From assembly GCA_947176325.1 (NCBI GenBank), contig CAMWQD010000088.1:1-5609 (forward strand): a stretch of 5,609 nt of DNA, read 5' to 3'. Below the pieces are notes generated by a model. The model did not search any database, was not told the DNA's origin, and worked only from the letters and a program-made list of their open reading frames with translations. Each line of letters opens with the position of its first letter. Within the stretch, counting starts at the first letter, position 1. This DNA is from an uncultured Bacteroidales bacterium. Lineage in GTDB: Bacteria; Bacteroidota; Bacteroidia; Bacteroidales; P3. A program made the position numbers and the translations under genes. Below are positions 1 through 5,600 of the stretch, one piece after another.

Positions 1-61
1 CTTCATTATAGCCGAAATAGAAAAACAGCACAAGATAGCAAAAATAACGATACAAAAGTTA

Positions 62-69
62 TATCTTTG
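62..69 (+). promoter_or_regulatory. Possible Bacteroidetes-type -7 element for gpmA-aspS
   Basis: TATCTTTG fits the TAnnTTTG element recognised by the primary sigma factor of Bacteroidetes. It lies about 60 bases before the gpmA start, which would give a leader of roughly 50-55 bases. At the expected distance upstream (around 39-42) I see CAAA rather than TTTG, so the -33 half is missing or very weak. The call rests on one half-site and its position, so transcription could also begin upstream of the window. Confidence 0.45.
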
Positions 70-128
70 TCCGGCCTTGGGATGACCACGGGTCGCAAAG
101 AGAAATCAAGAAAATAAACAGACAGGAT

Positions 129-878
129 ATGAAAAAAGTAGTTTTGATTAGGCACGGTGAAAGTGTTTGGAATATGGAAAACCGCTTTACCGGCTGGACG
201 GATGTGGACTTGAGCGCCAAAGGCGTGCAGGAAGCCCACGAAGCGGGTAAGTTGCTCAAGGAAAAAGGCTTTCAATTCGATATGGCCTATACTTCCTATC
301 TCAAACGCGCCATCAAGACCCTGAACGTGGTGTTGGAAGAAATGGACCAACTTTGGATTCCCGTGGAGAAATCGTGGCGCCTCAACGAAAAGCATTACGG
401 CAATCTGCAAGGCCTCAACAAAGCCGAGACCGCCGAAAAATATGGCGATGCGCAGGTGAAGATTTGGAGAAGAAGTTATGATGTGGCGCCCAATCCGTTG
501 GATGCCAGCGACAGCCGCGACCCGCAGCAGGAAGCCAAATATGCGGGTGTGGACAAGAAACTGCTTCCCCACACCGAAGCCCTCAAAGACACTGTGGCCC
601 GTATCGTTCCCTATTGGACGGAAACCATCGTGCCCGCCCTCAAGCATCAGGACGAAATTCTGATTGCCGCGCACGGCAACTCCCTGCGGGGCATCATCAA
701 ACATATCAAAGGCATTTCGGACGACGATATCGTGAGCCTGAACTTGCCTACGGCTGTTCCTTACCTCTTTGAATTCGACGACGATATGAATCTTTTGAAA
801 GATGAATTCCTCGGCGACCCCGAAAAAATCAAGGCATTGATGGAAGCGGTGGCCAATCAAGGCAAGGCTAAAAAATAA
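129..878 (+). CDS. gpmA: 2,3-bisphosphoglycerate-dependent phosphoglycerate mutase
   Basis: This cytosolic glycolytic enzyme interconverts 3-phosphoglycerate and 2-phosphoglycerate through a phosphohistidine intermediate. At 249 residues it has the usual length of the bacterial dPGM family. The histidine phosphatase signature RHGES is at residues 8-12, so His9 is the predicted phosphorylated residue. TGWTDVDL follows at 21-28, Arg60 lies in the SYLKRA stretch, and LNEKHYGNLQG (85-95) supplies the predicted acid-base residue Glu87. RRSYD is at 114-118, and AHGNSLRG (181-188) holds the second catalytic histidine, His182. LNEKHYG has Lys where many homologues have Arg, a mild change. The ATG at 129 gives the expected N-terminus; no strong Shine-Dalgarno is seen, as is common in Bacteroidetes. 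Its stop lies four bases before aspS, which suggests co-transcription. The family assignment is very secure. Confidence 0.97.
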   Translation: MKKVVLIRHGESVWNMENRFTGWTDVDLSAKGVQEAHEAGKLLKEKGFQFDMAYTSYLKRAIKTLNVVLEEMDQLWIPVEKSWRLNEKHYGNLQGLNKAETAEKYGDAQVKIWRRSYDVAPNPLDASDSRDPQQEAKYAGVDKKLLPHTEALKDTVARIVPYWTETIVPALKHQDEILIAAHGNSLRGIIKHIKGISDDDIVSLNLPTAVPYLFEFDDDMNLLKDEFLGDPEKIKALMEAVANQGKAKK

Positions 879-882
879 GACC

Positions 883-2640
883 ATGTACAGGACAAAAAAC
901 AATGGAGAACTGCGGCTTGCCGATGTGGGCAAGCAAGTGACGCTTTGCGGCTGGGTGCAGCGTTCGCGCGACTTGGGCGGTATGACCTTCGTGGATTTGC
1001 GCGACCGTTACGGCATCACGCAGATTGTGTTCAATATGGAGACCGATGCGGCGCTTTGCGGGAAAGCGCGTGAACTGGGGCGTGAGTATGTGGTGCAGAT
1101 AAAGGGAACGGTGGCCGAGCGGAGCAATAAGAACGCCAAGATTCCCACCGGCGACATTGAGATTCTGGCAACGGAAATCACGGTGCTCAATCCTTCCAAG
1201 ATTCCCCCTTTCACCATCGAGAACCATAGCGACGGCGGCGACGAGTTGCGCATGAAATACCGCTATCTGGATTTGCGTCGCGATTGCGTGCGGCAGAACT
1301 TGGTGTTGCGTCACAGGCTCAGCATCGAAATCCGCAAGTATATGGACGAGCAGGGTTTCATGGAAATCGAAACCCCGTTTATGGTGAAATCGACGCCCGA
1401 GGGTGCCCGCGACTTTGTGGTGCCTTCGCGCATGAATCCCGGTGAGTTCTACGCCCTTCCGCAGTCGCCCCAGCAATACAAGCAGCTTTTGATGGTGGCG
1501 GGAATGGACCGCTATTTTCAGATTGTGCGCTGCTTCCGCGACGAAGACCTGCGCGCCGACCGTCAGCCCGAATTCACGCAGTTGGACTGCGAGATGAGTT
1601 TTGTGGAGCAGGAAGACGTGTTGCAGATGTTCGAGGGCCTGATGCGGCATCTGTTCAAGGTGGAGAAGAACATAGACCTTCCGCCCCTGCAACGGATGAC
1701 TTGGCAGACGGCCATGGACAAATACGGTTCCGACAAGCCCGACTTGCGTTTCGGCATGGAATTTCACGCGCTCAAGGAAGTTTTTCCGCAAGGAAAGTTC
1801 AGCCTTTTCGACCAAAGCGAGTGGGTGGGCGGCATCTGCGTGGAAGGTGCGTCGGAATACACCCGCAAGCAGTTGGACGAACTCACCGATTTTGTAAAGC
1901 GTCCGCAAGTGGGTGCCGGTGGCCTCATCTATATCAAGTGCAACACCGACGGAACCTATAAATCTTCGGTGGATAAATTTTTCGATGCCGACGATTTGAA
2001 GCGTGTGGCCGAAGCCTGCGGAGCCAAAGCGGGCGACCTTATCCTGATTCTGGCGGGCAAGGCCTCCAAGACCAAAGTGTCGTTGGGTCAGCTGCGTCTG
2101 GAAATGGGAAATCGGCTCAATCTTCGCGATCCCTTCAACTACAAGGTTCTGTGGATTGTAGACTTCCCGCTTTTGGAGTGGGATGAAGAGGCGGGACGTT
2201 TCTTCGCCATGCATCATCCTTTCACCGCTCCCAAGCCCGAAGACGAGGCCATGCTGGAAACCGAACCGGGCAAGGTGCGCGCCAATGCCTACGATATGGT
2301 AATCAATGGTGTAGAAGTGGGCGGTGGTTCTATCCGTATCCACAGCCGCGACTTGCAGAAACGGATGTTCCGGGCGCTCGGCTTCAGCGATGAAGAAGCG
2401 CAGAAGCAATTCGGCTTCCTGATGAACGCCTTTGAATACGGGGCGCCTCCCCACGGCGGCTTGGCTTTCGGGTTCGACCGGCTTTGCGCCCTGTTCGGCG
2501 GCGAGGACTCCATTCGCGACTATATCGCTTTCCCCAAGAACAACGCCGGCCGCGACACGATGAGCGAATCGCCTTCGCCTATCAGTCAGGCGCAGTTGGA
2601 CGAGTTGTTTTTGAAAAGCACGGCCGAGAAAAGGGATTAA
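883..2640 (+). CDS. aspS: Aspartyl-tRNA synthetase (class II, bacterial type)
   Basis: It charges tRNA-Asp with aspartate in the cytosol. The 585 residues match the usual bacterial AspRS length (E. coli about 590). An N-terminal OB-fold anticodon-binding domain (about 1-105) includes LCGWVQRSRDLGG (21-33). The class II catalytic core follows: KYRYLDLRR (125-133), the motif 1 region around GFMEIETPF (158-166), the flipping loop TPEGARDF (171-178), QSPQQYKQ (194-201), and motif 2 in FRDEDLRADRQPEFTQLD (218-235). A bacterial GAD-type insertion lies at about 300-415. HHPFTAP (444-450), GVEVGGGSIRIH (476-487) and motif 3 GLAFGFDRL (526-534) complete the site. Residue 31 is Leu, as in discriminating enzymes; non-discriminating AspRS typically has His there, so this copy probably makes only Asp-tRNA-Asp (inference). 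The start at 883 gives the standard N-terminus and lies four bases after gpmA. No clear terminator follows. Confidence 0.98.
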   Translation: MYRTKNNGELRLADVGKQVTLCGWVQRSRDLGGMTFVDLRDRYGITQIVFNMETDAALCGKARELGREYVVQIKGTVAERSNKNAKIPTGDIEILATEITVLNPSKIPPFTIENHSDGGDELRMKYRYLDLRRDCVRQNLVLRHRLSIEIRKYMDEQGFMEIETPFMVKSTPEGARDFVVPSRMNPGEFYALPQSPQQYKQLLMVAGMDRYFQIVRCFRDEDLRADRQPEFTQLDCEMSFVEQEDVLQMFEGLMRHLFKVEKNIDLPPLQRMTWQTAMDKYGSDKPDLRFGMEFHALKEVFPQGKFSLFDQSEWVGGICVEGASEYTRKQLDELTDFVKRPQVGAGGLIYIKCNTDGTYKSSVDKFFDADDLKRVAEACGAKAGDLILILAGKASKTKVSLGQLRLEMGNRLNLRDPFNYKVLWIVDFPLLEWDEEAGRFFAMHHPFTAPKPEDEAMLETEPGKVRANAYDMVINGVEVGGGSIRIHSRDLQKRMFRALGFSDEEAQKQFGFLMNAFEYGAPPHGGLAFGFDRLCALFGGEDSIRDYIAFPKNNAGRDTMSESPSPISQAQLDELFLKSTAEKRD

Positions 2641-2647
2641 CGCAAAA

Positions 2648-2680
2648 TTTGGTTATTAGAAAAAAAAGTAAGACCTTTGC
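2648..2680 (+). promoter_or_regulatory. Bacteroidetes-type promoter of rpmB
   Basis: TTTG at 2648-2651 is followed after 20 bases by GACCTTTGC (2672-2680). This matches the Bacteroidetes -33/-7 layout except that the TA of TAnnTTTG is GA. A run of eight A residues fills the spacer. By the usual distance, transcription would begin near 2684-2688, giving rpmB a leader of about 70 bases. The element starts only eight bases after the aspS stop, so rpmB has its own promoter in addition to any readthrough from aspS. Confidence 0.72.
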
Positions 2681-2684
2681 ACCC

Positions 2685-2700
2685 CGTTTTGAGAGAAACG
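2685..2700 (+). other. Hairpin at the predicted 5' end of the rpmB mRNA
   Basis: CGTTTT (2685-2690) pairs with GAAACG (2695-2700), including one U-G pair, around a GAGA loop of the GNRA type. It would sit at or very near the 5' end of the rpmB transcript. A second inverted repeat, GCACC (2679-2683) with GGTGC (2716-2720), encloses it, but its left arm overlaps the promoter and may not be transcribed. Possible roles are mRNA stabilisation or feedback control of bL28; neither is shown. The hairpin is short and could be chance. Confidence 0.4.
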
Positions 2701-2756
2701 CCCTTTGAAAAAAGCGGTGCAGGACGGAAGGCAAAACCAATAAAAGTTTAACAGTC

Positions 2757-2996
2757 ATGTCGAAAGTTTGTGAGATAACCGGAAAGAAAGTGATGACGGG
2801 TAACCACGTCTCCCACTCCAATATCAAGACGCGTCGCAGATTCTACCCCAATCTGCAGACCAAGAAGTTCTATGTACCCGAAGAAGACGCTTGGATTACC
2901 TTGCGCGTTTCGGCCAAGGGTATCAAGAACATCAGCAAGAAGGGCATCATGGCCTGCTTGCTGGATGCAGAAGCGAACGGCTTGATTCGTTTGTAG
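2757..2996 (+). CDS. rpmB: 50S ribosomal protein L28 (bL28)
   Basis: This small basic protein of the large ribosomal subunit has 79 residues, the expected length. The N-terminus MSKVCEITGKKVMTGNHVSH is diagnostic, followed by TRRRFYPNLQ (25-34) and VSAKGIKNISKKG (51-63). The start carries Cys5 but has Thr8 where zinc-binding bL28 proteins have a second Cys (CxxC), so this is the zinc-free form, as in E. coli. The ATG at 2757 is preceded by an A/T-rich stretch without a strong Shine-Dalgarno, which is normal for this phylum. It has its own promoter and terminator and appears to be a single-gene unit. In many Bacteroidetes rpmB is followed by rpmG (bL33); that gene is not present here. Confidence 0.97.
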   Translation: MSKVCEITGKKVMTGNHVSHSNIKTRRRFYPNLQTKKFYVPEEDAWITLRVSAKGIKNISKKGIMACLLDAEANGLIRL

Positions 2997-3045
2997 AGAT
3001 TGACCATTGCCAGAGTGCATGTTCAGTTTTCATAGTTAAGAGGGG

Positions 3046-3077
3046 AGTGCCGGGTGTATGCCCGGCATTCTTTTTTT
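3046..3077 (+). terminator. Intrinsic terminator after rpmB
   Basis: A nine-pair stem joins 3046-3054 to 3061-3069 around a six-base loop (3055-3060). The core is TGCCGGG against CCCGGCA, with one G-U pair near the base. One C later comes a run of seven T residues (3071-3077). This is a textbook Rho-independent terminator, placed about 50 bases after the rpmB stop. It ends only 24 bases before the hutI start codon. Confidence 0.93.
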
Positions 3078-3101
3078 ATATAGGCATAAACTATTTCCCT
3101 T

Positions 3102-4352
3102 ATGAAAGTCATTACGAATATCAAAGGTTTGGTGCAGGCTTCCGACCGTCCGCTGCGCAAGGTCTGCGGCAAAGACATGCAGAAACTCTCCGTTGTCGAA
3201 AACGCCTTTCTGCTCTTCGACGAGCAAACGGGCAAGATTGTGGATTTCGGCAGCATGGAGCAATGGAAGAGCCTTTCGCAACAATATGCGCATATCGAGG
3301 AAACCGATGCTTCGGGACGGTTCGTGTTCCCCGCTTTCTGCGATTCACACACTCATATCGTATATGCGGGAAGCCGCGAAATCGAATACAACGACAAAAT
3401 CCGCGGGTTGAGCTATGAGGAAATTGCCAAGAGGGGAGGGGGTATCCTCAATTCGGTAGACAGGCTCCGCGCGGCAAGCGAAGATGAGCTTTTCGATGCG
3501 GCTTGGGAAAGGTTGCAGGAAATGTGCGCCTATGGCACCGGGGCGGCCGAAATCAAGAGCGGCTACGGTTTGGATTTGAAGAGCGAGTTGAAGATGCTGC
3601 GTGTCATTGCGCGCCTCAAGCAAAAATCACCCATGACCATCCGCGCCAACTTTCTCGGAGCCCATGCCGTGCCCCGCGAGTATATAGGGCGGCAAACGGA
3701 ATATGTAGATTTGATTGTGAACGAGATGATTCCTGCGGTAGCTGCCGAAAAATTGGCCGACTTTGTGGATGTGTTCTGCGATAAGGGCTTCTTTACGGTG
3801 CACGATACCGAAAGGATTTTGGAAGCGGGTGCGAAGTATGGCATGAAGCCCAAGATTCACGCCAACGAATTGGCTTTGTCGGGCGGCATTCAAGTGGGTG
3901 TGAAATACGGCGCCTTGTCGGTAGACCATTTGGAATATGTGGGGAAAGATGAAATTGCCGCGCTCAAGGATAGCGAAACCATGCCGACGGTGCTGCCCGG
4001 GGCGGCTTTCTTCTTGGGCATGCCGTTGAGCCCGGTGCGCGATATGATGGAGGCGGGGCTTCCGGTAGCCTTGGCTTCGGACTATAATCCGGGTTCGTCT
4101 CCCTCAGGAAACATGCAGTTCGTGATGTCGTTGGGTTGTGTGCGCTACCGCATGTATCCCGAAGAAGTGGTGCACGCCACCACCATCAATACGGCCTGCG
4201 CCCTGGGCGTGAGCGATAGTTTGGGAAGCATCGAGCGCGGCAAGACGGCCAATTTCTATATCACCAAGAAGATTCCCACCTACGAATATATGCCCTATTC
4301 ATTCGGCAACAACAAGGTGGAGACCGTCTACCTGCAAGGAAAACGAATTTAA
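3102..4352 (+). CDS. hutI: Imidazolonepropionase (histidine degradation)
   Basis: HutI hydrolyses 4-imidazolone-5-propionate to N-formimino-L-glutamate, the third step of cytosolic histidine catabolism. The 416 residues fit the family, a metal-dependent amidohydrolase. Key motifs are FCDSHTHIVYAGSRE (79-93) with metal ligands His83 and His85, IKSGYGLDLKSE (151-162), FLGAHAVP (184-191) with His188, KIHANELALSGG (251-262) with metal ligand His253 and catalytic Glu256, VDHLEYV (274-280) with His276, and SDYNPGSSPS (326-335) with metal ligand Asp327. All expected site residues are present, so the enzyme is probably active. The ATG at 3102 matches the normal N-terminus. No good promoter is visible between the rpmB terminator and this start. 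It probably shares an mRNA with the transporter 26 bases downstream. The usual partners hutH, hutU and a formiminoglutamate-processing gene are not in the window. Confidence 0.96.
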   Translation: MKVITNIKGLVQASDRPLRKVCGKDMQKLSVVENAFLLFDEQTGKIVDFGSMEQWKSLSQQYAHIEETDASGRFVFPAFCDSHTHIVYAGSREIEYNDKIRGLSYEEIAKRGGGILNSVDRLRAASEDELFDAAWERLQEMCAYGTGAAEIKSGYGLDLKSELKMLRVIARLKQKSPMTIRANFLGAHAVPREYIGRQTEYVDLIVNEMIPAVAAEKLADFVDVFCDKGFFTVHDTERILEAGAKYGMKPKIHANELALSGGIQVGVKYGALSVDHLEYVGKDEIAALKDSETMPTVLPGAAFFLGMPLSPVRDMMEAGLPVALASDYNPGSSPSGNMQFVMSLGCVRYRMYPEEVVHATTINTACALGVSDSLGSIERGKTANFYITKKIPTYEYMPYSFGNNKVETVYLQGKRI

Positions 4353-4378
4353 AAGTTTTTCTACAAGAAAGTTAAGTG

Positions 4379-5329
4379 ATGCGGGGCATACTGAATTTTC
4401 TTAAGAACTGGGTGCTGATCATCGCCCTCTTGGTGGGATGCCTGGCGCATAACGTCTTGATAGGCTATGCCGATAAGACCATGTATCTGATTTTCGGCAT
4501 GCTTTTCTTCACCTTCTGCCGTATCCATCCCTCGCAGCTCAAGCTTCACCGCGTGCATGGGCTTTTTCTGGCGGTGCAGATTCTCGGGGCGGCGCTCTCC
4601 TATTATATATTGAAGTTCTGCGGTGCGGAAATGGTGGCCGAGAGTGTGATGATATGTATTTTGGCTCCTACCGCCGCCGCATCGGTGGTGGTGACGATGA
4701 AATTGGGGGGCGATCCGGCCTCAAACGCCACTTATGTTCTGCTTTCGAATATCGCCGTATCGTTGGTGGTTCCGCTTTGGTTCCCGTTTATCAACCCCGC
4801 CATGGCGGAAATGTCGTTTTGGGTGGCTTGCTGGAGCATTCTTAAAAAGGTGATGCCGCTGCTGTTGGGGCCTTTTGTGTTGGCTATGCTCTTGAAATGG
4901 CTGTTGCCGAAGGCGCACGCCAAGGCGGCTTCGTGGCACGAGGTGTCGTTTTATCTATGGGCGCTGTGCCTGGTGTTTTCGGCGGCGCAGATGATAGACG
5001 CCATAGACAGGAGCGATGCAAGTTGGGTAACTTCGGTATTGTTGGTGGTTTGTGCGGTGGCGTTGTGTTTGGCGCAGTTTGTGTTGGGGCATAGGCTGGG
5101 CGGACGTTACGGCGACCGTGTCGGCGGCGGGCAGAGTCTGGGGCAGAAGAATATCGTGTTGGCCATTTGGATTTCGTATATGTTTTTGTCGAGGACGGCG
5201 GGCGAGACCCCTATGGTGGTTGTGGCCTTGGGCGCCTATATCATCACGCAGAATATGGTCAATTCGTGGCAGCTCTATCGTATGAGGGTGAAGACCGAGG
5301 AGCATGAAGCCACGGAAATGGTGCCGTGA
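4379..5329 (+). CDS. Bile acid:sodium symporter (BASS/SBF) superfamily transporter, substrate unknown
   Basis: This is a polytopic inner-membrane protein of 316 residues with about nine or ten hydrophobic segments, near residues 10-28, 33-48, 58-80, 86-108, 115-136, 147-175, 188-205, 217-236, 257-272 and 277-297. APTAAASVVVTMKLGGD (96-112) corresponds to the discontinuous helix of BASS proteins (APGG-TASN-like), and GQKNIVLAIWISYMFL (255-270) with ITQNMVNSWQ (289-298) to the second crossover helix and C-terminus. By eye, positions that hold the sodium-binding Asn, Glu and Gln in characterised members are Val103, Ser253 and Lys257 here, so sodium coupling is doubtful. I chose the ATG at 4379; a GTG directly before it at 4376 would add one residue. 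It follows hutI by 26 bases with no terminator between, suggesting an operon. Family membership is likely; the substrate cannot be read from the sequence. Confidence 0.82.
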   Translation: MRGILNFLKNWVLIIALLVGCLAHNVLIGYADKTMYLIFGMLFFTFCRIHPSQLKLHRVHGLFLAVQILGAALSYYILKFCGAEMVAESVMICILAPTAAASVVVTMKLGGDPASNATYVLLSNIAVSLVVPLWFPFINPAMAEMSFWVACWSILKKVMPLLLGPFVLAMLLKWLLPKAHAKAASWHEVSFYLWALCLVFSAAQMIDAIDRSDASWVTSVLLVVCAVALCLAQFVLGHRLGGRYGDRVGGGQSLGQKNIVLAIWISYMFLSRTAGETPMVVVALGAYIITQNMVNSWQLYRMRVKTEEHEATEMVP

Positions 5330-5350
5330 CCGAGGCGGGAAATTTTTTTT
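5311..5350 (+). terminator. Weak possible terminator after the transporter gene
   Basis: CACGG (5311-5315) can pair with CCGTG (5324-5328), overlapping the end of the coding sequence, and a tiny CCG/CGG hairpin lies at 5330-5338. A run of eight T residues follows at 5343-5350. The T-run suits termination, but the stems are short and the stronger one is 14 bases from the T-run, so the call is tentative. The A/T-rich stretch may instead belong to the promoter just downstream. Confidence 0.3.
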
Positions 5351-5358
5351 AACAGAAA

Positions 5359-5390
5359 TTTGTTGATTACAAAAAAAGGTGTACCTTTGC
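5359..5390 (+). promoter_or_regulatory. Strong Bacteroidetes-type promoter for the downstream transcript
   Basis: TTTG (5359-5362), exactly 19 bases, then TACCTTTGC (5382-5390) is a full match to the Bacteroidetes consensus TTTG-N19-TAnnTTTG. The spacer has a run of seven A residues, as in the rpmB promoter. Transcription is expected to begin near 5394-5398 and run rightward into the structured region. No coding sequence longer than a few codons starts inside the window after it, so it drives either an RNA gene or a gene with a leader of about 205 bases. Confidence 0.85.
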
Positions 5391-5407
5391 AACCCCTTTC
5401 GGGAAAG

Positions 5408-5435
5408 AGCGCGCCACGGGGAACCGTGGCGCGCT
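5408..5435 (+). other. Perfect 12-bp G+C-rich stem-loop with GGAA loop
   Basis: Bases 5408-5419 are the exact reverse complement of 5424-5435 (AGCGCGCCACGG against CCGTGGCGCGCT), closing on the GNRA loop GGAA (5420-5423). A G-U pair (5407 with 5436) could extend it. It begins about 10-14 bases into the predicted transcript. No T-run follows, so it is not an intrinsic terminator. The perfect pairing makes chance unlikely; it could stabilise the RNA, bind a protein, or be the first arm of a larger fold. Confidence 0.8.
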
Positions 5436-5546
5436 TGCGGAAACGCCGACCTCGCGCTGGGAAGCGGGAGGGAGAGGCGGAACGGAAAGTTCAATAGATA
5501 CTGTAGACGAAGCAATAGCGAGGAGCTATACTTTGCACAAGGTAAG

Positions 5547-5588
5547 GACGGTTTGGCAGCCGGGAGGCGCCGGACCGTAAGAACCGTC
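5547..5588 (+). promoter_or_regulatory. Two mutually exclusive stems before a candidate start codon
   Basis: Segment 5547-5554 (GACGGTTT) can pair with 5581-5588 (GAACCGTC), eight pairs including one G-U. Alternatively 5548-5557 pairs with 5569-5578 and continues as GCC-GGGA-GGC inside, 13 pairs with a bulged A. Both cannot form at once. The competing right arms share the direct repeat ACCGT (5574-5578 and 5583-5587). A purine-rich AAGGAAG (5589-5595) and ATG (5601) follow immediately, an arrangement like an expression switch. No ligand or family is recognised; regulation is inference. Confidence 0.4.
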
Positions 5589-5600
5589 AAGGAAGAAAGT

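Larger units (their letters stand above)
5391..5600 (+). ncRNA. Highly structured leader or non-coding RNA, family unknown
   Basis: These bases follow the strong promoter, contain no ATG, and fold by eye into successive hairpins. They are CTTT/AAAG with a CGGG loop (5396-5407), a perfect 12-bp stem (5408-5435), GCG-GAAA-CGC (5437-5446), a seven-pair stem with one G-G mismatch (5450-5471), GAAC/GTTC (5480-5492), ATAGC/GCTAT (5515-5529), and a 13-pair stem with a single bulged A (5548-5578). Three loops are GNRA tetraloops (GGAA, GAAA, GGGA). One frame stays open throughout but has no ATG before 5601 and an Arg-rich translation unlike the neighbouring proteins. I compared it from memory with RNase P RNA, tmRNA, SRP RNA and group II introns; none fits. 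A 5' leader controlling the next gene and a stand-alone RNA are both possible. Confidence 0.45.

Noticed and set aside
84..94. Small hairpin GACC-ACG-GGTC in the gpmA leader
   Set aside because: Only four pairs with a three-base loop; expected by chance and not linked to any other signal.
6..932. A 308-codon open frame on the minus strand, antisense to gpmA
   Set aside because: It mirrors the gpmA coding sequence and runs past the gpmA promoter. No family motif is seen, and gpmA itself is unambiguous.
868..2454. A 528-codon open frame on the minus strand, antisense to aspS
   Set aside because: It lies almost wholly opposite aspS, which has every AspRS motif. Its translation is His- and Arg-rich with no recognisable domain, the usual result of a mirrored frame in G+C-biased codons.
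5528..5536. A second promoter, ATACTTTGC, inside the structured region
   Set aside because: The spacing does not give TAnnTTTG (one or three bases instead of two between TA and TTTG), and no TTTG lies about 20 bases upstream.
4955..5590. A 211-codon minus-strand open frame across the transporter end and the structured region
   Set aside because: Half is a shadow of the transporter gene. The remainder crosses the promoter and hairpins, and the product is low-complexity and rich in Arg, Leu and Pro without a domain.
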